DNA of 64,000 nucleotides from Pontixanthobacter aestiaquae (GCF_009827455.1 NZ_WTYZ01000001.1:1-64000); one strand, 5' to 3'. Positions 17,651 through 27,126 are shown, counted from the first letter of the stretch. Program-made: numbers and translations. Notes: a model not told the origin generated them from the letters alone.

Positions 17651-19234
17651 TCAGCAATGCGGTGCGGGTTTGTCGTCATCCCAGAACGCCTTCACATCGG
17701 GAAGATGCTGCGGTGCGCCTTGGGCATCGGTGGCCGACAGGGCTTGCTCTACGTAGTAGATGACGCTTTGCGCGGGTTGATCGACTGACGGATCGGAGAC
17801 GATCAGGGCCTCCGCAGCGGCGATGGCTTTCTTTCCCAATACATTCAATGTGGCGAAGGACCCTTCGCGCGGGCCAAGATGGATATTCTCGAACGTGGGC
17901 GCGAAGAATTTGCCTTTGTGCTTGCCGTTATTGATCGGGATGTCGCGCATCGTCTTGATCAGCTTGTCGAGCACCCAGATCATTGAGCGGTGCATGCCTT
18001 CATTGAAAAACAGGCGCTGGCTTTGCGGCGGCACCAGATAGAGCGTCTCGGTCAGCACCAGCATATATTGGAACACGCCGTTGCAGAAGTCGGAAATCGG
18101 CTGCAGCTCTTCGGGATAGTCAAGCGTGACCGGATTATCCGGATAGTCGATCACGACTTCGGCCAATTCACCAGCACCAATTGTCGGCGCTACCGGCGCA
18201 GGAGGTGCAGGATATTTGGGCAATTGCTCATGCAGCCCGCCCGATTCCATATGCGCCTTATATTCTTCCAACTGGGCCTGAATGGTCAGAAACTTGTAAT
18301 AGTGCGACAGCTCATGCTTTGATGGATCATCCGTTGGCAAATCATGCATATGCGGCTGGGCATAGCCTTCACCCTGGTCGCAGATCGTATCGATCGCGAT
18401 ATAGGCGTCTTCCTTTGCATGAATCGTGACCAGCTCAGTCGCACCAGCGTGGCTGTCGTCCTCATTGGAGTAAATTGCGCCAGCTGCAGCGCTCCCACCT
18501 TCGACCGGTTTCGCGTCGGGATTGGCATGGTCTGGCGCGGGTTCCCACGGATCAAACTTGCCTTTGGTGTGCACTGTATCGGTATTGTTGGGCGAGTAGT
18601 TGAAGCTCTGAATTTGATGCTCGGCAGGGCCTTTGCGGAAATCCTCGTCCTCGATCCAATTGGTCGCAATAATACAGCGAACATAGGAATAGACCTGACC
18701 GATGGTTTTCCAATCATGGTTCTCCGGTACCGCATCCATCGTTTCGGGATATTCAATCTGCAGGAAGTGCCACAGCTGACTGTAGTCCAACTTACCAAGC
18801 GGGATGGCAACATCATGCGATCCATCGGCGCCTTCGGGTTGCCACTTGTCGGTCTGGTGATGCGCAGGCAGGACTGTGGGATAGCTATCGGGCGCAAGCT
18901 GGTACATTTTCGGCATTTCGCCGAGTGAGTAGAGAATGTTGGCCGAGAGCGACATATGCAGCATCTCTTCAACCGCCACGCTCATGATCATACCGCCGGT
19001 TTTGTTCGCGAACACATCGCTCGGGCGCATATTTTCGCCGCTGTGTACGGTGCGGTTGATCGAATAATAGGTGTAGAGATAAATTGGGATCGTCGCGAGT
19101 TCGATCTGGACCGCGACTTGAAGCAGCTTCTTCAATTCCGCGAGCGCCGTTTCCCGGTCGAGGCTACTGTTCAACTGATCGATCAGATGCTGTTCTGCCG
19201 GTGTGAAACGCGTGATGGGATCATGTTTGTTCAT
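17651..19234 (-). CDS. Large ferritin-like domain protein (VioB/RebD-type)
   Basis: Protein of 527 residues whose N-terminal half carries the ferritin-like domain found in iminophenyl-pyruvate dimer synthases (VioB/RebD) and many uncharacterised proteins. Likely metal ligands are Glu45 (VQIELATIP), Glu90 and His93 (VEEMLHMS), and Glu308 with His311 (HELSHYYKF), which is the two E-x-x-H pattern of a diiron site. The region 185-300 is acidic and His-rich. There is no signal peptide. It is the first gene of the reverse-strand cluster with the cysteine-rich protein, DUF692 and DUF2063 genes. An AT-rich upstream region of 259 bases holds an inverted repeat (19354-19374) and GAGAGGG just before the start. 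No violacein or rebeccamycin genes are nearby. A role as oxygen- or iron-dependent partner of the MNIO is inference. Confidence 0.8.
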   Translation of the reverse strand: MNKHDPITRFTPAEQHLIDQLNSSLDRETALAELKKLLQVAVQIELATIPIYLYTYYSINRTVHSGENMRPSDVFANKTGGMIMSVAVEEMLHMSLSANILYSLGEMPKMYQLAPDSYPTVLPAHHQTDKWQPEGADGSHDVAIPLGKLDYSQLWHFLQIEYPETMDAVPENHDWKTIGQVYSYVRCIIATNWIEDEDFRKGPAEHQIQSFNYSPNNTDTVHTKGKFDPWEPAPDHANPDAKPVEGGSAAAGAIYSNEDDSHAGATELVTIHAKEDAYIAIDTICDQGEGYAQPHMHDLPTDDPSKHELSHYYKFLTIQAQLEEYKAHMESGGLHEQLPKYPAPPAPVAPTIGAGELAEVVIDYPDNPVTLDYPEELQPISDFCNGVFQYMLVLTETLYLVPPQSQRLFFNEGMHRSMIWVLDKLIKTMRDIPINNGKHKGKFFAPTFENIHLGPREGSFATLNVLGKKAIAAAEALIVSDPSVDQPAQSVIYYVEQALSATDAQGAPQHLPDVKAFWDDDKPAPHC

Positions 19235-19353
19235 TAGCTACACCCTCTCGTCCGCCGCATGATGCGCACGGTTTTGGACAATCGAAACCCCTCTCCTGAC
19301 CGGAGTTTGAATTCCACTGCTATGCGACCCGGGTGTTATTATTATTCCGAATT

Positions 19354-19374
19354 ATTCTGTGCTGATTACAGAAT
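19354..19374. promoter_or_regulatory. Inverted repeat upstream of ferritin-like/MNIO cluster
   Basis: ATTCTGT, then 7 bases, then ACAGAAT: perfect 7-base arms, centred about 130 bases before the ferritin-like gene, within the most AT-rich stretch of the intergenic region. The direct repeat GAATAAT occurs twice just beside it on the reverse strand. The size and symmetry suit a repressor or activator site. I cannot name the regulator. Confidence 0.35.
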
Positions 19375-19493
19375 TAAAATATCTCAAACCTCTATTCATC
19401 AATCCAATTGACGATGTATCACCAGATATGACTAATCGAGATTCACATATTGTATAAAAGGGACATGACCGCATTTATTGCGCCGATTTCTAT

Positions 19494-21473
19494 TTATTTC
19501 AAAGCCGCCTTGAGGGGATCAAGCCAAGGCTCGAACGGCAACCATGCGTGCTGCCCAGAGCGGTTGATCGGCTGGCGAACTTGCTCGGAGCTGGCCGTGC
19601 GCACAGCACGCTTACTCTTGTGGAATTCAAGGCAAGCTTGTTCTAACGGCAAGCCCAGATAGTCCAGCATCCGCTCGACTTGGCCTTCAAGATCATCAAG
19701 CACATTTTCATGCTGCACGCGTAAAACCGCGCCGGGCAGGACTTTGTCCCAATGGTCCATCAGATCGACATAGTCCGCATAGTACCGCCCGACTTCCTCC
19801 AAGCCGTAAGTAAATTCCTGCCCTTCGGCAAAAAGCTGTTTGAAACCGGAGAAACAGCAATCCATCGGATCGCGCCGCGCATCGATGATCTTCGCATTGG
19901 GCAGGATCAGCTTGATCAGCCCGATATGCCGAAAATTATTGGGCATCTTATCAATGAAGAACGGCGCGCCTTGGCGATGGATACGCGTATTCTCAATGAA
20001 GTCTCCACCCATTTTCGCAAGCTGTTCTGCCGTCAGATCATGCAGCACGTGCGGATAGAGTGACTCGCCCGCTTTTCGCCCGCGAAGCCGGTGCGCGAGA
20101 GCGAGGATGTTGGGCAGTTCCAGCGTACCATCCACCTGGCTATGTGAAGCGAGAATCTGTTCGAGCAAGGTCGACCCCGCACGTGGCAAACCAAGAATGA
20201 AAATCGGATCAGTTGCCGGGTGGCCAGAGCCTTTATGCTTGGCGAAAAGATCCGCTGTGCAAAATTCCGCCTGCTTGCGCAGTTCAGCCTGCATGTCATC
20301 CGCATCGTAACGCGTTTGACGGCGCTTTAGCTCGTTGCCCTGATGATAGAACTGAAACGACTGCTCATAATCGCCGCGATCTTCGTAGGCTTTACCAAGC
20401 GCAAAGGACAGGTGGACGCGATCCATGAAGGCCAGATCGCCGCGCTCCGCCTGCGCTCGCATTGCTGCTATCTCATCGTCGGAGAACGAGTATGTTTTCA
20501 AGTTGGCAAGCGCGTAATAAGCATCTCCGTGATCGGGCTTAGCGGCGAAGGCTCTTTGATACGAAGCGATGGCCTTTTGCTGCGCACCAACAGTCTTCAA
20601 AGCGTGCCCGCATGAGGTAAGCGTCGCCGGATCGTTCGGCATCTGTGCTAGTACTTCATCGAATAATTCGAACGCCCGATCATATTCGCCGGTCTGCATG
20701 CTCTCAATGGCGAGATGCGATTGGAACAAGGGGTTTGTGGGGTCGAGCGCGTAAAGCGATTCCGCCTCTTGCTTGGAAGCGGCAAATTTCTGGCGGCGGC
20801 GCAAGGCGTCAATATAGTCCAGCCTGATCTGGATATTGTCAGGATCGAATGTCCGCGCACTTTCGAGCAGGAACTCGGCGTCATCAAGTATTCCCAACTT
20901 AATCCCGATTTGGGCAAGTAACCGCATTCCCTCGCTATGCTTCGGATTCTGCCGCAGGAAGTGGCGGCAGAATTCTTCGGCGCGCAGTAGACGTCCTTCG
21001 TGCAAATGATTGGTCGCCGCGAGCAATTCGCGCGGCATAGCCTTGAGACGATCTGCCTGCGCTTGCGCATTGGCTGCCTCTTGAGGACGGTCATTGGCTT
21101 TGAACAAATCAGACTGCGCCCGCCAGCTTACCTCCAGCGCTGGATTGAATTGTGTTGCGCGCTGGAATGCAGCAAGTGACTGTGCGGTATCGCCTTTTGC
21201 CCGTTCCAAATGGCCAACCTCTTGCCACGCTCTACCATACTCAGGCGACGCAGCATGCAAGCGTTCGAGGTACTCGGTCGCCGCATCGAATTGTCCTTGA
21301 TAGCGTGCCGCAACTGCTGCCAAATACAACACATCCGTGTCATCCGGTGCCGCCACCAGCATTGCCTCAGCAGCCGCAAGTCCATCAGCAAATTTGCCCG
21401 CCTGCAGCAGTTTTTGTGCTCGAGTCAATTGCTCTGCGCGTTGGTCATTCGCGGCGTCGGTATGTTCTGACAT
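19494..21473 (-). CDS. TPR-repeat sulfotransferase
   Basis: Two-part protein of 659 residues. The first about 380 residues are tetratricopeptide-like helical pairs (for example AVAARYQGQFDAATEYLERL, EYDRAFELFDEVLAQMPNDPATLTSCGHAL). A PAPS-dependent sulfotransferase domain follows, with the 5'-phosphosulfate loop FILGLPRAGSTLLEQIL and the 3'-phosphate motif DARRDPMDCCFSGFKQLF. It would transfer sulfate to a protein or glycan acceptor; the acceptor is unknown. There is no signal peptide. ATG 21473 fits the usual hydrophilic N-terminus; a start 24 bases upstream is possible. It lies 76 bases downstream of a TonB receptor gene on the same strand, a pairing often seen in sphingomonads and probably an operon. 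Confidence 0.87.
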   Translation of the reverse strand: MSEHTDAANDQRAEQLTRAQKLLQAGKFADGLAAAEAMLVAAPDDTDVLYLAAVAARYQGQFDAATEYLERLHAASPEYGRAWQEVGHLERAKGDTAQSLAAFQRATQFNPALEVSWRAQSDLFKANDRPQEAANAQAQADRLKAMPRELLAATNHLHEGRLLRAEEFCRHFLRQNPKHSEGMRLLAQIGIKLGILDDAEFLLESARTFDPDNIQIRLDYIDALRRRQKFAASKQEAESLYALDPTNPLFQSHLAIESMQTGEYDRAFELFDEVLAQMPNDPATLTSCGHALKTVGAQQKAIASYQRAFAAKPDHGDAYYALANLKTYSFSDDEIAAMRAQAERGDLAFMDRVHLSFALGKAYEDRGDYEQSFQFYHQGNELKRRQTRYDADDMQAELRKQAEFCTADLFAKHKGSGHPATDPIFILGLPRAGSTLLEQILASHSQVDGTLELPNILALAHRLRGRKAGESLYPHVLHDLTAEQLAKMGGDFIENTRIHRQGAPFFIDKMPNNFRHIGLIKLILPNAKIIDARRDPMDCCFSGFKQLFAEGQEFTYGLEEVGRYYADYVDLMDHWDKVLPGAVLRVQHENVLDDLEGQVERMLDYLGLPLEQACLEFHKSKRAVRTASSEQVRQPINRSGQHAWLPFEPWLDPLKAALK

Positions 21474-21549
21474 CACAGCTTTCCCTGCAGAAAACAACAG
21501 CGGCGGGCAAGGTTTCCCTCACCCGCCTTGAATGCTTATTCTGCCAGAC

Positions 21550-24210
21550 TTAGTAGTCGTAACCGATCCGCAGACCAACAGTCAGCGGACGGTTGGTGGT
21601 GATCCGTTCAACATCGTTGATGAAGTTACCGGCCACTTCTGCGCGCTCGTCAGTCAGGTTCTCACCGAAGATTTCGAGCGACCAATTGTCCGACTTCACA
21701 CCGGCGCTCAAAGCGAAAGTGGTGTAGCCGTCCAAACGGAATTTGTTGATCTCGATAATGTCGGTGAATTTCGACGAGGAATGCACGACCTGGGGCATGA
21801 CATGCGCCGTCAGATCACCGATTGCCCATTCATACCGCACGCGCATATTGCCCTGGAATGACGGAGCGTAAGCAAGCGGTTCACCTGCAACCACGTCATT
21901 GGTCGGTGTAAGTACGTTGGTAATCTCGGTATCTAGGAACGAGAACGCGCCCGTCACCGTCAGACCATCGACATTATAGGGCGCGAAGGTAACTTCACCT
22001 TCAAGGCCATAAATCTCTGCATCCGCCGCATTGTCCGAGAAGAACAGATTGGTAATGCCGGGATCGAAAATCGTCGTTTGGAGACGGCTGATATCGACGT
22101 AGAACGCACTTCCGTTGAGGCGAAGCTGACCGTCGGCCAGATCCATTTTCCAACCAAGTTCGTAGTTTTTAACTTCGTCGGTTTCGAGCTCGAAGGGAAC
22201 GGTAAAGCCTGCGCCGTTTGATGCGCCTCCGGGGCGGTTTAACAATCCGGGACGGAAGCCTTCGGAATATGTTGCATAGAACAGCAGATCATTGGTCGGC
22301 GTGACGGTAATTGTGCCCTTGAAGATGGTGCCTTCGGCTTTGGCAACATCGGGATTGCCGGCTGCATTGTTAGGCCCATACTGGGCACTTATGTTCGTTC
22401 CGCCAAGCTGTGCATCTTGGCGGTCTGCAGCTGGCACACCCGTATTCGGACCGAAGATCGGCGACGTTCGGTTGAAGAAAGAAGAATTGGCACTGCCCTC
22501 CAGATCAACTTCGATATTGTAGTACCGTGCACCGAATGTAAGCGTCAGTAAGTCTGGCACGATGTCAAAACTAGCTTCGCCAAAGAGGCCAAACTGCTTG
22601 TCAGTACGCAAAATGTCGTTGCGGAATATCGTGCTCGCGGGGAATGGTCCGGGCAGGGTGAAAAATCCGTCACTAGCATTGCCGACAGCTCCCGGAGCCG
22701 CGCCGAGGTTGGTAAGTGGGAAGTTCGGCACGAAGCCGAGCGAAGTAGCATCGGCGCCCGTCGTGAACTGTGCAGTCGGGTAAACGAAATCATTTCGCTC
22801 CTGAATTTCAAGGTCGGAATAAAAGCCGCCAGCAGTTACGCGAAAACGGTTTTCGCTCGGCGTGCTAAAGCGCAATTCTTGAGTGAAAACAGTTGTTTCA
22901 CTATCCGAAGTGACAGCTAGATTGGGAGCCTGGCAAGTGCCGGTTGGAGTAGCCGGGGTGCTGGCCACATATGTCGGGTAGCTGACCGACGTATCGCAGA
23001 TATAGTAAGGCAGATACTGACCAACAAACAGGTAATCGGTGTAATCTACCCGCTGCTGCGTTTCGCGTTTGGTGTAAGCACCGGTATACACGATGTCGAG
23101 CATCGCAAGGCGGCCTTCGACCGTCCAGCTGGTGTTCGAAAAATCGTCTTCAAGACGGTCCGCTTCATAGCGCTGAATTTCAAGATCATCGAGGTCGAGG
23201 TTCGGGTCGGCGAAGAAAACACCGTCCGATTCAACGCTCTGGCGGGCGTGCGAAACCAGTAAACGCCAATCTGGGCTGAACTCATACAATGCTGACACGC
23301 GAAAGCCAGAATACTGGGTATCGTTGAAATCCTCTTCAACTAACGCTGAATTGTCTGCTGCAATGAAGTTGACGTCGGCGTCAATCGCCGCAAGGGTAGC
23401 GGCATCAGATTGGGCGCCGCCCCGACCACCCGAGGCAAATTCGCCGCGGACTGGGACACCATTTGACCTGACTGTTCCTGACGGACGGAACCGAGCACTT
23501 TCGCGGGCAGTAATCGTACCCGCGACGTTGTCGATGTAGCCGCCCTGATCATCGAGATAGAACACGCCGCGAAGCGCAAAGCTGTCAGTCACTGGCACGT
23601 TGATCATGGCTTCTGCATTGTAGCTGGACTCGCCATTCTTGGTGAACGAGACACCCGCTTTGAACGAAGCATCGAAGCCAACCAGGTCAGGCTTGTTGGT
23701 GATCAATCGGACAACACCCGCTTGCGAGCTGGCACCAAACAGGGTGCCCTGCGGACCGGAGAGAACCTCAATCCGCTCGAGGTCGGCTGCGTAAACATCA
23801 AGGTTACGGCCAGGCTGACCAAGCGGTTGCTCGTCAAGATAGAGCGCAACGTTCGGCGCGAGACCAGCAACACCGGCTGTCGTCAGGTTTGGTGTGGTTG
23901 AGGCGAGGCCGCGAATATAGATCGTGCTTTGACCAGGACCGCTACCGCCAGCTGTAACGCTGGGGAGCTGCTCAAGGTAGTCGCCGAAGGTATCAATCGC
24001 CAGCTCATCAAGAGCTTCTTCGCCAATCGCACTAACGGCAATCGGAACGTCCTGCAGATTTTCACTTTGCTTGGTCGCGGTGACGATAATATCGCCAACA
24101 CCGCCGGTGCGTTCTTCTTCAGCCGGGGCATTAGTATCCTGCGCCATAGCGGGCGAAACAGTAAGGGCGGCAATCGCAAGAGCGGATGCGCCATTGGTAA
24201 ATTTGATCAT
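21550..24210 (-). CDS. TonB-dependent receptor
   Basis: Outer-membrane receptor of 886 residues. The signal peptide is residues 1-23 (MIKFTNGASALAIAALTVSP, AMA site). The TonB-box region DIIVTATKQSENLQDVPIAV is followed by plug motifs TIYIRGLAS, LYLDEQPLG, IEVLSGPQGTLFGASSQAGVVRLI and a barrel ending in GYDY. The VTATKQSENLQDVPIAVSA type of plug is common among sphingomonad receptors for plant- or algae-derived compounds. AGGA lies 7 bases before ATG 24210. A palindrome almost identical to the one before the beta-glucan TonB receptor lies at 24314-24329, so it may belong to the same LacI regulon. The downstream partner is a TPR-sulfotransferase. The ligand is unknown; a carbohydrate is my inference from the operator. 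Confidence 0.92.
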   Translation of the reverse strand: MIKFTNGASALAIAALTVSPAMAQDTNAPAEEERTGGVGDIIVTATKQSENLQDVPIAVSAIGEEALDELAIDTFGDYLEQLPSVTAGGSGPGQSTIYIRGLASTTPNLTTAGVAGLAPNVALYLDEQPLGQPGRNLDVYAADLERIEVLSGPQGTLFGASSQAGVVRLITNKPDLVGFDASFKAGVSFTKNGESSYNAEAMINVPVTDSFALRGVFYLDDQGGYIDNVAGTITARESARFRPSGTVRSNGVPVRGEFASGGRGGAQSDAATLAAIDADVNFIAADNSALVEEDFNDTQYSGFRVSALYEFSPDWRLLVSHARQSVESDGVFFADPNLDLDDLEIQRYEADRLEDDFSNTSWTVEGRLAMLDIVYTGAYTKRETQQRVDYTDYLFVGQYLPYYICDTSVSYPTYVASTPATPTGTCQAPNLAVTSDSETTVFTQELRFSTPSENRFRVTAGGFYSDLEIQERNDFVYPTAQFTTGADATSLGFVPNFPLTNLGAAPGAVGNASDGFFTLPGPFPASTIFRNDILRTDKQFGLFGEASFDIVPDLLTLTFGARYYNIEVDLEGSANSSFFNRTSPIFGPNTGVPAADRQDAQLGGTNISAQYGPNNAAGNPDVAKAEGTIFKGTITVTPTNDLLFYATYSEGFRPGLLNRPGGASNGAGFTVPFELETDEVKNYELGWKMDLADGQLRLNGSAFYVDISRLQTTIFDPGITNLFFSDNAADAEIYGLEGEVTFAPYNVDGLTVTGAFSFLDTEITNVLTPTNDVVAGEPLAYAPSFQGNMRVRYEWAIGDLTAHVMPQVVHSSSKFTDIIEINKFRLDGYTTFALSAGVKSDNWSLEIFGENLTDERAEVAGNFINDVERITTNRPLTVGLRIGYDY

Positions 24211-24313
24211 GTATTTTCCTGCCTATTTTTTAGGTCAGACCGTCCCGTGGCACGCAAGCGCGCAAATTACCGGGGTTGATCGGTTGGCTTGCGCGAAAAA
24301 GAACCCTCCGCGC

Positions 24314-24329
24314 TTGTGAGCGTTCACCT
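24314..24329. promoter_or_regulatory. LacI-type operator upstream of TonB receptor
   Basis: TTGTGAGCGTTCACCT matches 14 of 16 bases of the site TTGTGAGCGTTCACAA at 57386-57401, including the central 14 bases. It lies 104 bases before the start codon of the receptor. The half-sites GTGA/TCAC around a central CG are typical for LacI-family operators. The LacI gene at 52539-53594 is the only such regulator in the window. Confidence 0.55.
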
Positions 24330-24440
24330 AACAAAGCCTGTAACAGCAAACCACCGCTCCACCGGTCAATCCCGGAATGGAGGAAAAACCGTGCCATTAT
24401 GACAACACAACTGTGATTGGAGAGAGCTTTGGACCGTATT

Positions 24441-26156
24441 TTATCGTTGCGCGGCTGTAATGGCAGCCGCTTCGATAGTCTCCGCAGTACAGGGAACATC
24501 GTGCTTTTTACGGATAAGATCGAAGATGATTGCCTTCATGATCGATATCGCCATCAGCGCGACGACAAAGGAAAACGGCAAAGCGCCGATAATCATCGTT
24601 ACGCCGATTGCATCAGTTCCGCCAAGGATCAGCATTCCACCGACGACGAATGCGATGGCCGCCCCCCAGAACAGGATATGATGGCGGCGCTCGACATCAT
24701 CTTCCTCGTCGCCCGCGCCATTAATCGTGTTTACGATCAGGATCGCGCTATCGACCGAAGTAATCAAATAGGTCATCAACAACAGGACAACGAGCGCGGA
24801 GAGGATCGTTGTGACAGCGGGGCTGAACAAAACCGCCAAAGTCGCAAATAGCTGATCGGAAATGCCCGCCGCTAAGATCGAACCCTCCGCTACACCGCTC
24901 AATTCCAGATCAATTGCGGTCCCGCCCACAATCGCCATCCAGATAAAGCACATGAGTGCGGGCACCAGAACAACGCCGAGGACATATTCGCGCACAGTTC
25001 TACCCCGCGATACGCGGGCAATGAACATGCCTACAAAAGGCGCAAATGCGATCCACCACGCCCAATAGAATACCGACCAATCAAGTTGCCACTGTGCAAG
25101 CGCATCGCCTGTGGCGGTCCCGTCGCTGGTCCAAAGGGTGGTTGCGAGGCTCGGTAGCGCGACAATATAGTCGTAGATTCCAGTGGCCAGCAGGCCGAAG
25201 CCAAGCAGGCCCGACCCAGCCACAACGAATACCGCTAAGAGCAGGAATGACAGCCCCATATTGAGATTAGAGAGCCATTTGATCCCGCGCCCGACGCCCG
25301 ACAATGCCGATATTGTCGAAGCGCCGACCAACAGAACCAAAGCCACGATAATCGCGGGCGCGGAAGCTGTCGGTGAAGCACCCGGCTCCTTGATCACCAT
25401 CAACCAATCACCAAAGCCAAGCCTGCTGAGACCGGCGACAAATTGTTCGACCCCCAAACCCATCGTCACGGCGACGCCTAATATGGTCGCAACAACCGCG
25501 ACAATATCGACCACATGCCCGGCTACCCCCGACATCGCTTTGCCAAACAAAGGCGCGAGCGAAGAACGGATCGTCAGCGGTAGATTGCGACGATAGGCGA
25601 CGTAGCCGACAGCCAAACCAACCAACGCGTAAGTCGCCCACGCAGCTGGGCCCCAATGCAGAAATGTATAGATATAGGCGGGTCGGACAGCCTCGGCAGA
25701 GATCGGATCAACCATACCGCGAATGATATCGGGATTATTCTGGAAATGCGCCAGCGGCTCCCCGGTGGAGTAGGTCAGCATTCCCACACCGATCCCGGCA
25801 CCAAACAGCATCGCAAACCAAGAGAAGCGCGAAAATTCGGGTTTCTCGCCCGGATTTCCCAAGCGTAGCTCGCCCGTCTTGGGTATCACCGCAAGAATGA
25901 ATGCAACCAGCATCAGGAACGCCACCAAATACACGTACCAGCCCGCAAATTCGCGAATGAGAGTGGTATTCGCAACTTCCAATACGGCGCTTGCCTGCTC
26001 CTGAAACACAATCACCCACAGGATCAGCAACGTGATAATGACTTTCGCCGGCACAGTCACACGCGTACTGAAACCATTATAAAAACCCGATTTGGCAGTC
26101 TTGATAGGAAGGTCCACCAGTGGCGGATTGACGGAAGTCGCGGTGTTTTCACTCAT
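24441..26156 (-). CDS. BCCT-family betaine/choline/carnitine transporter
   Basis: Inner-membrane transporter of 571 residues with 12 predicted helices, typical for the betaine-choline-carnitine transporter family. The family signature is visible as SVFYWAWWIAFAPFVGMFIARVSRG, along with WGPAAWATYALVGLAVGYVAYR and a Gly-rich stretch FGAGIGVGML in helix 3. It would import a quaternary ammonium solute such as glycine betaine, driven by Na+ or H+. ATG 26156 (MSENTATSVN) is preferred to an in-frame ATG 45 bases upstream, which adds an unlike tail. It is divergent from the FNR-type regulator gene with a 199-base gap. Confidence 0.9.
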   Translation of the reverse strand: MSENTATSVNPPLVDLPIKTAKSGFYNGFSTRVTVPAKVIITLLILWVIVFQEQASAVLEVANTTLIREFAGWYVYLVAFLMLVAFILAVIPKTGELRLGNPGEKPEFSRFSWFAMLFGAGIGVGMLTYSTGEPLAHFQNNPDIIRGMVDPISAEAVRPAYIYTFLHWGPAAWATYALVGLAVGYVAYRRNLPLTIRSSLAPLFGKAMSGVAGHVVDIVAVVATILGVAVTMGLGVEQFVAGLSRLGFGDWLMVIKEPGASPTASAPAIIVALVLLVGASTISALSGVGRGIKWLSNLNMGLSFLLLAVFVVAGSGLLGFGLLATGIYDYIVALPSLATTLWTSDGTATGDALAQWQLDWSVFYWAWWIAFAPFVGMFIARVSRGRTVREYVLGVVLVPALMCFIWMAIVGGTAIDLELSGVAEGSILAAGISDQLFATLAVLFSPAVTTILSALVVLLLMTYLITSVDSAILIVNTINGAGDEEDDVERRHHILFWGAAIAFVVGGMLILGGTDAIGVTMIIGALPFSFVVALMAISIMKAIIFDLIRKKHDVPCTAETIEAAAITAAQR

Positions 26157-26355
26157 GCGGCTAAGATGTGTCCGTTTCTCGTTTTGTACCGGCCACGGCA
26201 ATCACAGCGTGCAATTGGCAGTATTGGTTCCGATCGTAGGATGTGGCCCATGGCATAGAGCCTGCCCGAGGAATTGCAAACCGGTTGCAGAGCAAGCACG
26301 TGACATCCCTTACGATGCAATTGGCAAGTCCGTGCGACCAGACTATCATGGGGAT

Positions 26356-27090
26356 ATGAACGTTACCCAAGTTCTATCGCAAACCGAGATTTGCCAATCA
26401 TGCACGATCCGCAACAGGGCCATTTGCGCCGATTTGCATGCGGATGAAATCGTGCTGCTCAACTCCATTGGCCGTCACCGCACATTGACCGCAGGCGAGC
26501 AGTTGTTGTGGGAAGGTGAAGACGCCGTGCTGGTCGGCAATGTGGTGGAGGGCCTGTTGAAGCTCTCAACCGGCACATCAGAAGGCCGCGAACAAATAGT
26601 TGGATTGGCCTATCCTGGCGACTTCGTCGGCCGACCATTCGGCGGAACCGATCCTTACGGTGTCGAAGCACTTGCCGAAACGCGGATGTGTGTCTTCCGG
26701 CGCCAAGACTTCGATGCTTTTGCGCGCGAACACCCGCGGCTTGAGCATAAATTACTCGAACGCACATTGACCGAATTGGACCGGACCCGGCGCTGGATGC
26801 TGCTGCTTGGACGGATGGATGCGGAGCAAAAGCTGGCTACATTCCTGCTGGACATGGTGGAGCGCCTTAGCGGCGCACCCGGGCTCAATCCTGAATTGAC
26901 CGGCGGCAATACTGTTCCCGCCTTTGCCTTGCCAATCGGAAGACAGCAGATCGCCGATGTGCTGGGTCTAACCATTGAAACAGTTAGCCGCCACTTCACG
27001 CGGCTCAAGAAGGACGGCATTCTTGACCTTCCATCGCGGCGCGAAGTGGCAATCCTAGACCGCGCAGCTCTCCAGGACCGCGCGGGCTAG
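26356..27090 (+). CDS. fnrL: FNR-type oxygen-sensing regulator
   Basis: Crp/Fnr-family regulator of 244 residues. The N-terminus carries Cys13, Cys16 and Cys24 (CQSCTIRNRAIC), and Cys112 (RMCVF) completes the four ligands expected for an oxygen-labile [4Fe-4S] cluster. A cyclic-nucleotide-binding-like beta-roll follows, then a dimerisation helix, then a helix-turn-helix with IADVLGLTIETVSRHFTRLK. Its E-x-x-S-R recognition pattern reads TTGAT-N4-ATCAA sites. The frame is open 264 bases upstream, but the cysteine motif begins right after ATG 26356, which GGGG precedes. Just downstream is the cbb3 oxidase operon with such a site (27948-27961), so it is the likely activator under low oxygen. Confidence 0.92.
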   Translation: MNVTQVLSQTEICQSCTIRNRAICADLHADEIVLLNSIGRHRTLTAGEQLLWEGEDAVLVGNVVEGLLKLSTGTSEGREQIVGLAYPGDFVGRPFGGTDPYGVEALAETRMCVFRRQDFDAFAREHPRLEHKLLERTLTELDRTRRWMLLLGRMDAEQKLATFLLDMVERLSGAPGLNPELTGGNTVPAFALPIGRQQIADVLGLTIETVSRHFTRLKKDGILDLPSRREVAILDRAALQDRAG

Positions 27091-27126
27091 GCCCCCAAAA
27101 ACCCGTGTTTTAGATCGGCCCGTATA

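Noticed and set aside
17024..17788. Forward frame of 254 residues opposite the Cys-rich and ferritin-like genes
   Set aside because: It spans two genes of a consistent reverse-strand operon, and its translation lacks any domain.
15132..19234. Violacein- or rebeccamycin-type pathway because of the VioB-like ferritin domain
   Set aside because: No VioA, C, D or E type gene nearby; the neighbours are MNIO components.
27091..27126. AAAACCCGTGTTTT as terminator between the FNR gene and ompW
   Set aside because: Only four-base arms without GC pairs.
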